From: Mucilaginibacter sp. UBA4741
GTDB lineage: Bacteria > Bacteroidota > Bacteroidia > Sphingobacteriales > Sphingobacteriaceae
Reading direction: 5' to 3'
Assembly: GCA_002403905.1 (NCBI GenBank)
Contig: DHIR01000139.1
Location: forward strand, 1-33,892
Length of the DNA: 33,892 nucleotides
The position numbers were made by a program, and so were the translations under genes. This document shows, in pieces, positions 15,962 to 24,523 of the stretch (positions within the stretch are counted from its first letter, which is position 1; each line of letters opens with the position of its first letter). The notes beneath the pieces are model-generated. The model saw only the letters and a list, made by a program, of their open reading frames with translations, was not told where the DNA came from and did no database searches.

Positions 15962-16648
15962 ATGAAAGGTAATGACCGGTTAGACCCCAATATATTCCAC
16001 CCCCGATATGTGCACCTTACACAGTTAAGGGATGCTACCATAAAAAAAATTGAAGAGCTAACGGCAAATAATAAAGATTTGCTGCTGGTTGATTTTGGTT
16101 GTGGCGATATGCCGTATCGTAGTGTTATTGAACCGCATGTGGGTACGTATTTGGGTGTCGATCTGGAAATGAACCCTAAGGCCGATCATCATATCGGTTT
16201 CGACAGTAAAACCACCCTGCCTGATAATTATTGCGATATCATTCTATCAAACCAGGTACTGGAGCATGTGGATACCCCATCAGGTTATTTGCAGGAAGCC
16301 CTGCGCATTTTAAAACCTGGTGGTTCTATTATATTAACTACGCATGGTTACTGGTATTATCACCCAACGCCTAATGATTACTGGCGATGGACAAGCGCGG
16401 GCCTGCGCAAAACTGTTGAGGATGAAACTTTTATAGTTACCTCGTTCTTCGGGATAATGGGTTTGGCCGCCAGCGGGTTGCAATTACTGCAGGATTCGAT
16501 AATAAACAAGCTGCCTAAGTTTTTAAGGCCGCCGTTCGCGTTTATTATGCAGTGCAAGATCATTTTATTTAATAAAATAAACTCGCAGCCACAACGCGAT
16601 AGGGATGCCTCTTTATATATTGTATTGGCCCAAAAACCGTTAAAGTAA
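15962..16648 (+). CDS. Class I SAM-dependent methyltransferase
   Basis: The 228-residue protein has a Rossmann-type methyltransferase core: LLLVDFGCGDMPYRSV is the SAM-binding motif I, VDLEMNPKADH the second strand acid, and IILSNQVLEHVDTP motif IV. The segment RILKPGGSIILTTHG follows. The C-terminal 70 residues are less conserved. It opens the glycan cluster and is followed after three bases by a GT4 glycosyltransferase, so it probably modifies a sugar or lipid-linked glycan, though its acceptor cannot be read from sequence. A short inverted repeat (GTTATT/AATAAC, 15922-15935) lies upstream but no clear promoter box was seen. Confidence 0.87.
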   Translation: MKGNDRLDPNIFHPRYVHLTQLRDATIKKIEELTANNKDLLLVDFGCGDMPYRSVIEPHVGTYLGVDLEMNPKADHHIGFDSKTTLPDNYCDIILSNQVLEHVDTPSGYLQEALRILKPGGSIILTTHGYWYYHPTPNDYWRWTSAGLRKTVEDETFIVTSFFGIMGLAASGLQLLQDSIINKLPKFLRPPFAFIMQCKIILFNKINSQPQRDRDASLYIVLAQKPLK

Positions 16649-16651
16649 TTA

Positions 16652-17785
16652 ATGGAGCAATTTAACCTCTGCATCATTAAACCCAATAAAGATTCCTTCT
16701 CAGAAACCTTTGTACGGGAACATATTGAACGCTTGCCCGGCAATAAAAAAGTGCTGTATGGCGGCGTATTCCCGGTTTACGACCATGAGGGTAAGTATCT
16801 CATCAAATCGCCATTTGGTTTATTGAGCTATCTCATTCAAAAAAAAATATTTAATAAACTGAATATTAAGGTTAGGACACGTGCCCTGGCAAACTATCTA
16901 TCCAAAGAAAAAATTGATGTGGTGTTTGCCGAATATGGCATGGTTGGCGCCCTGGTTACCAAAGCCTGCCAAATAGCAAACGTACCGCTGGTGATACATT
17001 ATCATGGAGCCGATGTGCATCATAGGGAAACGGTTATACAATATAGAGGGCTTTATCAAAAATCATTTGATTACGCCAGCAGCTTAATTGCGGTATCGGG
17101 CGATATGGTTAAAAGTTTGGTAGAAATGGGCGCGCCTGCTGATAAAATAACCAATGCGTCATGCGGTGTTGATCCGGATGCTTTCCCGCAGTTGGATATT
17201 TCTAAAACGGGCCGAACCTTTTTAGCTATCGGCAGATTTGTAGAAAAGAAATCGCCAACATCGGTAGTAAAAGCGTTTAAGTTGGTGCTTGATAAATTCC
17301 CGGATGCTACTTTAAATATGGTAGGGCAGGGGCCGTTGTTTGATGAGACAAAAGCGTTGATCCACAAATTAAAAGTAGAAAAAAACGTTACTTTATCGGG
17401 CGTTTTAAACACTGCCCAAATAAAGGCATTGTTTGCAAAAACACGTTGTTTTGTACAACATTCGGTTACAGCGGCTAATGGCGATAAAGAAGGCACCCCG
17501 GTTACTATACTGGAAGCAGGTTCATCAGGCCTGGCCATAGTAAGTACCCAACATGCCGGAATAAAAGAAGCGATAATTAACGGAGAAACCGGATATTTGG
17601 TGCCCGAACATGATATTGAGGGAATGGCCGGTTATATGATGAAAATAGCGGCTGACGTAGAACTGGCCGCATCAATGGGCGCAAAGGAAGCAACTTACAT
17701 CCGCGAAAATTACGATATTAGGAATAGGATTAAAACCATAACAAAGCTTTTAAAACAAGCTATAGCAAACCATAAACATGCTTAG
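16652..17785 (+). CDS. Glycosyltransferase family 4
   Basis: The 377-residue protein has the GT-B fold pattern. The N-terminal domain holds VIHYHGADVHHRE, and the linker SLIAVSGDMVKSLVEMGAP leads to the donor-binding domain with FLAIGRFVEKKSP. The retaining-GT4 EX7E region reads EGTPVTILEAGSSGLAIVST. It should transfer a sugar from a nucleotide donor in the cytoplasm to a growing lipid-linked glycan. Donor and linkage are not predictable. It starts three bases after the methyltransferase, and its last eight bases overlap the next gene, supporting a translationally coupled operon. Confidence 0.9.
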   Translation: MEQFNLCIIKPNKDSFSETFVREHIERLPGNKKVLYGGVFPVYDHEGKYLIKSPFGLLSYLIQKKIFNKLNIKVRTRALANYLSKEKIDVVFAEYGMVGALVTKACQIANVPLVIHYHGADVHHRETVIQYRGLYQKSFDYASSLIAVSGDMVKSLVEMGAPADKITNASCGVDPDAFPQLDISKTGRTFLAIGRFVEKKSPTSVVKAFKLVLDKFPDATLNMVGQGPLFDETKALIHKLKVEKNVTLSGVLNTAQIKALFAKTRCFVQHSVTAANGDKEGTPVTILEAGSSGLAIVSTQHAGIKEAIINGETGYLVPEHDIEGMAGYMMKIAADVELAASMGAKEATYIRENYDIRNRIKTITKLLKQAIANHKHA

Positions 17786-18542
17786 AAAAACATTACGGTC
17801 GTTAGTAAAAAACTTTGGTTACGATATAGTAAAACCAGACGAACGGTTAGTAGTTGACGGCCTGCCTGCCGATTTTGATAAAGAAACCGTTGCTACCTAC
17901 AAAAAGGTAAAACCTTATACCATGACTACGCCCGAGCGTATTGCATCATTATGCAACGCGGTAAACTACATCGTTAACAATAAAATTGAAGGCGATTTTG
18001 TAGAGTGCGGCGTATGGCGCGGCGGTAGTACCATGGCCGCTATTGATACCCTGATGAAAGCCGGCGACAAAAGCCGCGAAATATATTTGTATGATACTTA
18101 CGAGGGTATGTCTGAACCAACCGAGGCGGATAAAGTGTTTACCGGCACTACTGCTGATGAACTAATGACCACCACCGATAGGGACGACCCGACATCGGTT
18201 TGGTGCTACTCTACCATCGAAGAAGTGCAGAAGAATGTAGGCAGCCTTAATTACCCGGCAGCAAAAGTTCATTTTATAAAAGGTAAGGTTGAAGATTCTA
18301 TACCGGGCACCCTGCCCGGCACAATTGCGCTGTTGCGTTTAGATACCGACTTTTACGAATCAACCGCGCACGAGTTAAAGTACCTGTACCCGCTATTGGT
18401 ACCGGGTGGCGTTATCATTATTGACGATTACGGCCACTGGGAAGGTGCACGCAAAGCGGTGGACGAATACATAGCGGCCCAAAAGTTACCTTTGTTGCTT
18501 AACCGGATTGACTATACCGGGCGTATCGGCATAAAATATTAA
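17778..18542 (+). CDS. TylF/MycF-type O-methyltransferase
   Basis: The 254-residue protein matches the TylF (macrocin O-methyltransferase) family: NYIVNNKIEGDFVECGVWRG around the SAM site, IYLYDTYEGMSEPT, then IALLRLDTDFYESTAHEL and GGVIIIDDYGHWEGARKAVDEY. The acidic residues in LDTD and IDDYGHW are the expected Mg2+ ligands. Family members methylate sugar hydroxyls in macrolides, and similar proteins are common in surface polysaccharide clusters. Here the likely target is a sugar of the exported glycan. The ATG overlaps the end of the GT4 gene by eight bases. Confidence 0.9.
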   Translation: MLRKTLRSLVKNFGYDIVKPDERLVVDGLPADFDKETVATYKKVKPYTMTTPERIASLCNAVNYIVNNKIEGDFVECGVWRGGSTMAAIDTLMKAGDKSREIYLYDTYEGMSEPTEADKVFTGTTADELMTTTDRDDPTSVWCYSTIEEVQKNVGSLNYPAAKVHFIKGKVEDSIPGTLPGTIALLRLDTDFYESTAHELKYLYPLLVPGGVIIIDDYGHWEGARKAVDEYIAAQKLPLLLNRIDYTGRIGIKY

Positions 18543-18549
18543 TTGATAA

Positions 18550-20037
18550 ATGGGGATAGTAAAAGCACAGGCCTATAAAAATACGATGGTATCATACGGC
18601 GGTATGGTAATAGCGTATATAAATACGGTTTTGCTTTTCCCTTTTTTTGTTAACCCGGCTCAATATGGCTTTTATACGCTTATAATTAGTGTATCGGTAC
18701 TTTACTCGCTGGTTGCTTCATTAGGTGTGCCTAGTATACTGGCTAAATACTTTCCATTTTACCGTACGGATGATCGTAAACATAATGGGTTTATGCATTG
18801 GGCGGCGGGGTTGGCGCTAGCCGGTTTTATTGTGGCAACTTTGGTTTATGTTGTATTTAAACCGGTAATACTGGCGCAGTACGCGCAAAAGTCGCCCTTA
18901 TTTGCAGAGTACTACTATTACCTTATACCCTTATCTTTTTTTGTATTATCCTTCAATTATTTGGAGATGACCGGGCGGATAGTATATCAAACCATCTATT
19001 CAAATTTCCTGCAAAATGTATTGCTGCGGTTGTTAACTACAGGTTTCCTGTTAATGATAGCGGCTAAGTGTATAAACTTTGAAGATTTTATATTTCTGTA
19101 TATAGGTTGTAATGGTTTAATATCATTGCTGCTATTTATAAGTATAGTTTATACCGGCAACTTCTCTTATCGCCTAAATGATTTTGGGTTTAAGACTATT
19201 AAAAAGCGCGAGATTTTAAACTTTGGCTTATTTACGGTAATATCAAGCGCCATATATGTACTGCTGCAAAAAGTTGATACCTTAATGCTAAGCGCCATGG
19301 TTGGCGATGGCGTGCAAGGCGTTTATAGCTGGTATTTTAATATAGCCATAGTGATAAGTGTACCGGCCCAGGCCCTAAGCAGAACTACTTACGCTATTGT
19401 TGCCGATGCATGGAAATCAAACAATCGCGAAAGCATTATCGAGGTTTATTATAAAACATCTATTATCCAGATGATGATAGGCTGTTTACTCTTTATCGGC
19501 ATAATTGTAAACCGCGAAAACCTGTATGCCATCGCCCGCAATAAAGAATACACCGATCCTAAATATTTTAACCTGTTTATGGTTATTGGGTTAGGCTTTT
19601 TGGTTGATATTACCGGCGGGTTAAATACCTATATTATGACAACGTCGCATAAATACCGGCTGGTTACCGGGTTTGTTATAGCGGCGGTTATATTTTGCGT
19701 GGGGTTAAATTATATACTCATACCAAAATACCAGGGCATGGGTGCGGCTATATCCTATTTATTAACTACCATAGGTTTAAACTTTGCTACCTGGTTGTAT
19801 ATAAAATACCGGTTTAAAATGCAGCCATTTAATTATAAGCATATATTGGTAATTGTTATCGCGCTAATAGGTTGGGCAACGGGCCAGTATTTTTGGCGAA
19901 TGCCCAATGTTTTTTTAGATATTGTAGTACGTAGCGGGGTTACCACGTTAGTTTATGGCTTACTGGCCTATTACTTTAAAATATCTACCGATATTAATGA
20001 GAAGGCCGATGCCATGCTGAAAAAAGTTTTTCGGTAA
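18550..20037 (+). CDS. Wzx-type oligosaccharide flippase (MATE/PST family)
   Basis: The 495-residue protein is almost wholly hydrophobic, with about 12-14 predicted membrane helices. Its N-terminus VSYGGMVIAYINTVLLFPFFVNPAQYG is the family signature of polysaccharide-synthesis flippases. The later LLQKVDTLMLSAMVGDGVQGVYSWYF is also typical of this group. It should move lipid-linked oligosaccharide from the inner to the outer leaflet of the cytoplasmic membrane. It starts seven bases after the TylF gene. It is the only transport component in the cluster, and no Wzy polymerase was recognised next to it. Confidence 0.9.
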   Translation: MGIVKAQAYKNTMVSYGGMVIAYINTVLLFPFFVNPAQYGFYTLIISVSVLYSLVASLGVPSILAKYFPFYRTDDRKHNGFMHWAAGLALAGFIVATLVYVVFKPVILAQYAQKSPLFAEYYYYLIPLSFFVLSFNYLEMTGRIVYQTIYSNFLQNVLLRLLTTGFLLMIAAKCINFEDFIFLYIGCNGLISLLLFISIVYTGNFSYRLNDFGFKTIKKREILNFGLFTVISSAIYVLLQKVDTLMLSAMVGDGVQGVYSWYFNIAIVISVPAQALSRTTYAIVADAWKSNNRESIIEVYYKTSIIQMMIGCLLFIGIIVNRENLYAIARNKEYTDPKYFNLFMVIGLGFLVDITGGLNTYIMTTSHKYRLVTGFVIAAVIFCVGLNYILIPKYQGMGAAISYLLTTIGLNFATWLYIKYRFKMQPFNYKHILVIVIALIGWATGQYFWRMPNVFLDIVVRSGVTTLVYGLLAYYFKISTDINEKADAMLKKVFR

Positions 20038-20073
20038 ATTAGATCGATAATTGAAATAGAATAAAACATAAAA

Positions 20074-20847
20074 ATGCAGGAAGTTAACAGCAGCGAAAAC
20101 CTTAAAACGGCGTATGATAATTATTATGAAAATAATGATGAAACCTGGCGCATGTTGGGTGCCAAGTATAAGGTTGAGCATATTTTAGCCGTTTGCAAGG
20201 GATATACTTTTAATAAAGTGCTGGAAGTTGGCGCGGGCGATGGTGTGATACTAAAACTATTGGCCGAAAAGGGCTTCGCGCCCGAACTGCACGCGGTCGA
20301 GCTATCAGCCAGCGGTGTTGAGCGTATTAAGGAAAGAAACATCCCCAGCATAAAATCTGTACAGGAATTTGACGGTTATCATTTGCCGTTCGGCGATGAC
20401 AGTATGGACCTGATCATCCTCACCCACGTTTTAGAACATGTGGAGCATGAGCGTTTATTATTGCGCGAATTAAAGCGTGTCGCCAAAATGGTAGTTATTG
20501 AAGTGCCGCGCGATTACCGCGCCGGGGTTGATACCCGCATTAAACATTTCCTGGCTTACGGGCACATTAACGTTTATACGCCGACATCGCTACGCTATTT
20601 ATTGTTGACAGAGGGACTGGAAGTTGTAAAGGATCTAACCGATACAATAGCGCCCGAAGTAACCAAGTTCTACACTTACGTAACGCTTAAAAAACCAAAG
20701 AACTTTTTAAGCTCGCTTAAAATTGACCTGGAACATAACGTTAAAAAATTGGCTGCTTCTATATTTGGTAAAAAGACAGAAGAAAAATTTGCCAATTACT
20801 ATACGGTTTTATGTAAAAAAGCCGTCGATCAACCTAAAGTGTTTTAA
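20074..20847 (+). CDS. Class I SAM-dependent methyltransferase
   Basis: This is a second Rossmann-fold methyltransferase, 257 residues long. Motif I is VLEVGAGDGVILKLLAEKG and motif IV is DLIILTHVLEHVEHERLLLREL. The strand KMVVIEVPRDYRAGV follows. The protein is not closely similar by eye to the first methyltransferase of the cluster. The gene follows the flippase by 36 bases, and its stop codon directly touches the next start. Its acceptor is unknown; a glycan or glycolipid role is inferred from position only. Confidence 0.85.
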   Translation: MQEVNSSENLKTAYDNYYENNDETWRMLGAKYKVEHILAVCKGYTFNKVLEVGAGDGVILKLLAEKGFAPELHAVELSASGVERIKERNIPSIKSVQEFDGYHLPFGDDSMDLIILTHVLEHVEHERLLLRELKRVAKMVVIEVPRDYRAGVDTRIKHFLAYGHINVYTPTSLRYLLLTEGLEVVKDLTDTIAPEVTKFYTYVTLKKPKNFLSSLKIDLEHNVKKLAASIFGKKTEEKFANYYTVLCKKAVDQPKVF

Positions 20848-21759
20848 ATGCAGAACCTTGCCCCTATAGCGCTATTTGTATATAACCGGCCCGAGCATAC
20901 CCGCCGCACGCTAGCCTATTTGCAAAAGAATTTGCTGGCTGACGAGTCACAGTTGTTTATATTTTCTGATGGTCCAAAAACCGCTGCTGATAAAGACAAG
21001 GTTGACGAGGTGAGGGCATTGGCTAATGAGGTTACCGGCTTTAAATCGGTTAAAGTAATAACACGTAAAGAAAACCTGGGGCTGGCCAATTCTATAATTA
21101 TTGGGGTGAGCCAATTGGTGAGCGAGTTTGGGAAGATCATTGTGTTTGAGGATGATCTGATCTCATCACCGTACACGCTCGAATATTTTAACGAGGGGCT
21201 AACCAGATACCATAATGATGACACGGTAATGCATATCGGCGCTTATATGTATGATCTGGATGATAAAACACTGCCCGATGCTTTCTTCCATCGTATTGCT
21301 ACAAGCTGGGGCTGGGCAACCTGGGCACGTGCCTGGCGCGATTTTGAGCCGGATATAGATAAACTGATGGCCCAGTTTAATGTAGAGCAAAAATACGACT
21401 TCTCGATAGGCTATACCATGAATTTCTGGAAACAGATGGAAGAGTTTAAAGCGGGCAGAAACAACTCGTGGGCCATAAGGTGGTATGCATCCATATTTCT
21501 AAAAGGAGGGCTTACGCTTAATCCCTCGCGCTCGATGGTGCATAACATAGGGCATGACGGTACGGGTGTACACTCAAATATCGAAAATATGTATGGCGTT
21601 AATATCTCTAAAAACCCCATCAAGGATTTCCCCGTCGAGCTAAAAGAAAATGTGCAGGCACATAATGCTATTAAACGTTTCTTGAAAAACCGTAAGGGTA
21701 CTTTACTGCAAAGGGGTATGAGGTTCTTTAAGCAATGGAAGACAAAACGAGCGGTGTAG
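20848..21759 (+). CDS. GT2-like (GNT-I-like) glycosyltransferase
   Basis: The 303-residue protein begins APIALFVYNRPEHTRRTLAYL, a nucleotide-sugar-binding start typical of a GT-A glycosyltransferase group common in Bacteroidota glycan clusters. FEDDLISSPYTLEYFNEGL contains the DxD-like metal site, and ATSWGWATWARAWRDFEPD is the characteristic acceptor region. It is cytoplasmic and inverting by family; sugar and linkage are unknown. It begins immediately after the preceding stop. Its own TAG stop (21757-21759) lies inside the first copy of a 25-bp palindromic repeat, so the present C-terminus (ending KRAV) may have been set when the repeat arrived. Confidence 0.85.
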   Translation: MQNLAPIALFVYNRPEHTRRTLAYLQKNLLADESQLFIFSDGPKTAADKDKVDEVRALANEVTGFKSVKVITRKENLGLANSIIIGVSQLVSEFGKIIVFEDDLISSPYTLEYFNEGLTRYHNDDTVMHIGAYMYDLDDKTLPDAFFHRIATSWGWATWARAWRDFEPDIDKLMAQFNVEQKYDFSIGYTMNFWKQMEEFKAGRNNSWAIRWYASIFLKGGLTLNPSRSMVHNIGHDGTGVHSNIENMYGVNISKNPIKDFPVELKENVQAHNAIKRFLKNRKGTLLQRGMRFFKQWKTKRAV

Positions 21760-21878
21760 AGACGCAATACTTTGCGTCTCCGTGATGGATATTTGTAGAG
21801 ACGCAATACCTTGCGTCTCAGAATGGTGTTAATATTATGGTTACCTGGCGCGGGAGACGCAAAGTATTGCGTCTCTAC
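21756..21878. repeat. Three copies of a 25-bp palindromic repeat between convergent genes
   Basis: Copy 1 (21756-21780) and copy 2 (21795-21819) are direct and differ at one base in the loop. Copy 3 (21854-21878) is the exact reverse complement of copy 1. Each copy is itself a hairpin with a 9-bp stem (GAGACGCAA / TTGCGTCTC) and a 4-base loop. Copies 1 and 3 can also pair with each other over 25 bp. The array fills the gap between a plus-strand and a minus-strand gene and could end transcription from both. No transposase is nearby, so this is a REP- or MITE-like element. Confidence 0.88.
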
Positions 21879-21883
21879 ATTGA

Positions 21884-22633
21884 TTACCCCTTCGTAGCCT
21901 TCACCACAATATAAGGCGATAACGCTTTACTCTCAAACGGCGCTATCTTGGTAATTACCTTCCCGGCAAACCATAAGCTTTTTACAAATGCTTTAGCAAG
22001 GGCCGATTGGGTGCCTTTGTTCTCTAACCACATGGAGAATTTGCCGTGATAGTATGATTCTACTTCGGTTAATCCTAATTGCTTACAGCAGTCGGCAAGC
22101 AAGGCAGGGTCCATACATTCAATATAATGTTTGTTATAATTCTCCAGGTCGAACTTGCGTTGTACCCAGCCGTTTATACTTTTAAAATTAGGCAGGGTTA
22201 TAAACAGCGTTCCGCCGGTTTTTAAGAACGGCAGGTGGGTTGCTATAATGGCTTTGGTATCTTTAAAGTGTTCTATTAATCCGAAAGATAATACCATATC
22301 ATACTGCCCGGCAGGCTGATAAGTAAACAGGTCAGCCTCAATAATATTAATATCACTGTCTTTTAACCCGTTTTTCTCCAGCAACTCGTTTATTAATCCC
22401 TGGTGAATAAAATAATCGAATAGGGTGGTATCCATGTTCTCATATCTTTTAAGGTAGATGGCATAATATCCGGGGAAACCGCCCAGCTCTATCGCGGTTT
22501 GGTAGCCTTTATCGGCTTTAAGTTTGCCAAGGATATCGCCAAAAATATAATCGCGCTTAATGCTAAATATCAGGCCCAGTCTTGATTCCCAAAATGCTTT
22601 CCAAAAAGAACGGTCTGTTAAATTATTATCCAT
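21884..22633 (-). CDS. Class I SAM-dependent methyltransferase
   Basis: This is a third methyltransferase, 249 residues, on the minus strand. Motif I is AIELGGFPGYYAIYLKRY, less standard than the others, with GG-FPG in place of the usual GxGxG. VLSFGLIEHFKDTKAIIATHLPFLKTGGTLFITLPN covers motifs IV to VI. The SAM site therefore looks diverged but plausible. The gene lies 17 bases downstream of the acetyltransferase and is probably co-transcribed with it. Its stop is five bases from the third palindromic repeat. The acceptor is unknown. Confidence 0.83.
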   Translation of the reverse strand: MDNNLTDRSFWKAFWESRLGLIFSIKRDYIFGDILGKLKADKGYQTAIELGGFPGYYAIYLKRYENMDTTLFDYFIHQGLINELLEKNGLKDSDINIIEADLFTYQPAGQYDMVLSFGLIEHFKDTKAIIATHLPFLKTGGTLFITLPNFKSINGWVQRKFDLENYNKHYIECMDPALLADCCKQLGLTEVESYYHGKFSMWLENKGTQSALAKAFVKSLWFAGKVITKIAPFESKALSPYIVVKATKG

Positions 22634-22650
22634 GTATAGGGTTAGCCTTA

Positions 22651-23163
22651 TTATAAATTCTCCGCGGTGTCTTTCTTCTCCAATATTCTTGCCGGGTTGC
22701 CCACCACTACACTGTTGGCCGGTATGCTTTTAGTCACTACAGATCCGGCGCCTATAATTACATTGTCGCCAATCTCAACATCGCCAATTATAACCACGTT
22801 GGCGCCAATATCAACATTATTGCCAATGCGCGGCGGGCGACTCAATGTGCCGTCAGCCAGTTTTTTATTGCCGATGGTGGTACTGTTGCGTAATGTACAG
22901 TTATCGCCAATAACAACGCCCAGGTTTACTACCAGCGCTTGTCCGTGAAATAATGATAAACCCTTGCCAATAGTGGTTTTGCGCGGAATTTCAATACCCC
23001 AAACCCATTCAACCCAATACCGGTAAAAAACCAGGTAAGGGAAAAATATCACCTTGGTTATCATAGACCGGTTAATTAATGATACCAGCCTGAACATAAA
23101 CATAACAAGCTGTCCCTTCAAATTTCTGCGGTTTGATTGCCAATCCTGAAATAAATAGCTCAT
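22651..23163 (-). CDS. Serine-acetyltransferase-like hexapeptide acyltransferase (WcaB type)
   Basis: The 170-residue protein is a left-handed beta-helix acyltransferase. Hexapeptide repeats are evident in IGDNCTLRN, IGNNVDIGANVVIIG and DVEIGDNVIIGAGSVVTKS, ending VVGNPARIL. The GLSLFHGQALVVN segment resembles the active-site region of serine acetyltransferases, with His in the catalytic place. The alpha-helical N-terminal domain of true CysE is absent. Together with the setting, this favours acetyl transfer to a sugar, as in colanic-acid WcaB, rather than cysteine synthesis. It is the first gene of a two-gene minus-strand unit, with a candidate -7 box upstream. Confidence 0.85.
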   Translation of the reverse strand: MSYLFQDWQSNRRNLKGQLVMFMFRLVSLINRSMITKVIFFPYLVFYRYWVEWVWGIEIPRKTTIGKGLSLFHGQALVVNLGVVIGDNCTLRNSTTIGNKKLADGTLSRPPRIGNNVDIGANVVIIGDVEIGDNVIIGAGSVVTKSIPANSVVVGNPARILEKKDTAENL

Positions 23164-23201
23164 GCGGGTTAACTGCTTTGGGTGTTTGTTTATTGAATAA
23201 C

Positions 23202-23209
23202 CAAAAGTA
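23202..23209 (-). promoter_or_regulatory. Candidate -7 box for the acetyltransferase gene
   Basis: TACTTTTG on the minus strand fully matches TAnnTTTG, 38 bases before the ATG. No clear -33 box was seen. Confidence 0.45.
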
Positions 23210-23260
23210 AAATTTTTCGGCGTAATATTAGACTAAAGCTTTATTAGTATACTTGTGACA

Positions 23261-24523
23261 ATGAAAGTAACGCTCATCAACACATCCGATGCCGGGGGCG
23301 GCGCACCTGTTGCCTGCCTGCGCCTGTTAAAGGCGCTGGTAGGGCAAAAGGTTGATGCGGTATTATTGGTGCAACATAAAAAAACTACTGACGATAATGT
23401 GCTGGGCATTGCCACAAGTTTTGCTACGCGATTAAAAGCGCAAATTAATTTTTTACGCGAGCGTATCCCGTTCATTTTATTTCATGAAAAGGATAAATCG
23501 GTACGGTTTGCTTTCTCGACAGCTAATGTAGGCACAAGAATTAAAAATAATTTTTTAGTTTCCGATGCTGATATTTTACACCTGCACTGGACAAACTCAG
23601 GCTTTCTATCCATTGCCAACCTAAAAGAACTGGTTGATACCGGCAAACCCATTGTGTGGACGCTTCATGATATGTGGGCTTTTACGGGGGGCTGCCATTA
23701 CTCGGGCACCTGCGATAATTTTATGCGCGAATGTGGTAATTGCCCCTTTTTGCGGGATGCCAGTGAAAATGATATCTCGCATATCGGTTGGTTGCGTAAA
23801 GCCGCGCTATTTAAAGATGCTAAAAATATAACCTTTGTAACCTGTAGTAAATGGCTGGCCGGGGTTGCTAAGCAGAGTTCGCTGATAAAAAAATTGAGAA
23901 TAGAGGCAATTCCAAATCCGATTGATATCGATATTTTTTCTCCGAAGGATAAAGCGGCGGCAAGACTAAACAGAGGAATTAACGCCGATGCTAAAATTAT
24001 CCTTTTCGGCGCGGCTAATATAAACGATAAACGCAAAGGCATTACTTACCTGGTGGATGCTTTAAATATTTTAAAGGCCACCTATCCGCAAAGCGAAAAA
24101 ATAAAAGTAGTGATTTTTGGTAAGAACAAACATTTTGATTTAACGCAATTGCCTTTTAAGGTGCATGAGCTAAATCTCATTAGTTCGCAAGAAGAGTTGG
24201 CTGACGTTTATAGCTTGGCCGATGTTTTTGTAACGCCGTCCTTAGAAGATAACTTACCAAATACCGTTATGGAAGCTCTTGCTTGTGGCACACCCGTGGT
24301 TGCTTTTAATACCGGCGGGATACCCGAAATGGTAGATCATCAGCAAAATGGTTATCTGGCCCAATTTAAATCTGCCGATGATATGGCTAAAGGATTGCAT
24401 GAGGTATTGAATGCCGATGCTAAACTGTCAGCAAACGCCCGCAAAAAAGTGCTGGATAATTACACCAACGAAAAAGTGGCCAAACAATATATTAACCTGT
24501 ATCAATCTATTATAAAACAATGA
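23261..24523 (+). CDS. Glycosyltransferase family 4
   Basis: The 420-residue GT-B protein starts best at ATG 23261 (MKVTLINTSDAGGGA); a GTG six bases earlier is possible but adds nothing conserved. The N-terminal domain carries ILHLHWTNSGFLS and PIVWTLHDMWAFTGGCHYSG, typical of GT4 enzymes of surface glycan clusters. The donor domain has ILFGAANINDKRKG and the EX7E-like SLEDNLPNTVMEALACGTPV. It is divergent from the acetyltransferase gene. Its stop overlaps the next start by four bases (ATGA), so the two glycosyltransferases should be made together. Sugar donor unknown. Confidence 0.9.
   Translation: MKVTLINTSDAGGGAPVACLRLLKALVGQKVDAVLLVQHKKTTDDNVLGIATSFATRLKAQINFLRERIPFILFHEKDKSVRFAFSTANVGTRIKNNFLVSDADILHLHWTNSGFLSIANLKELVDTGKPIVWTLHDMWAFTGGCHYSGTCDNFMRECGNCPFLRDASENDISHIGWLRKAALFKDAKNITFVTCSKWLAGVAKQSSLIKKLRIEAIPNPIDIDIFSPKDKAAARLNRGINADAKIILFGAANINDKRKGITYLVDALNILKATYPQSEKIKVVIFGKNKHFDLTQLPFKVHELNLISSQEELADVYSLADVFVTPSLEDNLPNTVMEALACGTPVVAFNTGGIPEMVDHQQNGYLAQFKSADDMAKGLHEVLNADAKLSANARKKVLDNYTNEKVAKQYINLYQSIIKQ

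Noticed and set aside
21756..21878. The 25-bp inverted copies as ends of an insertion sequence
   Set aside because: Only 73 bases lie between the outer copies and no transposase or target duplication is visible; a REP- or MITE-like array fits better.
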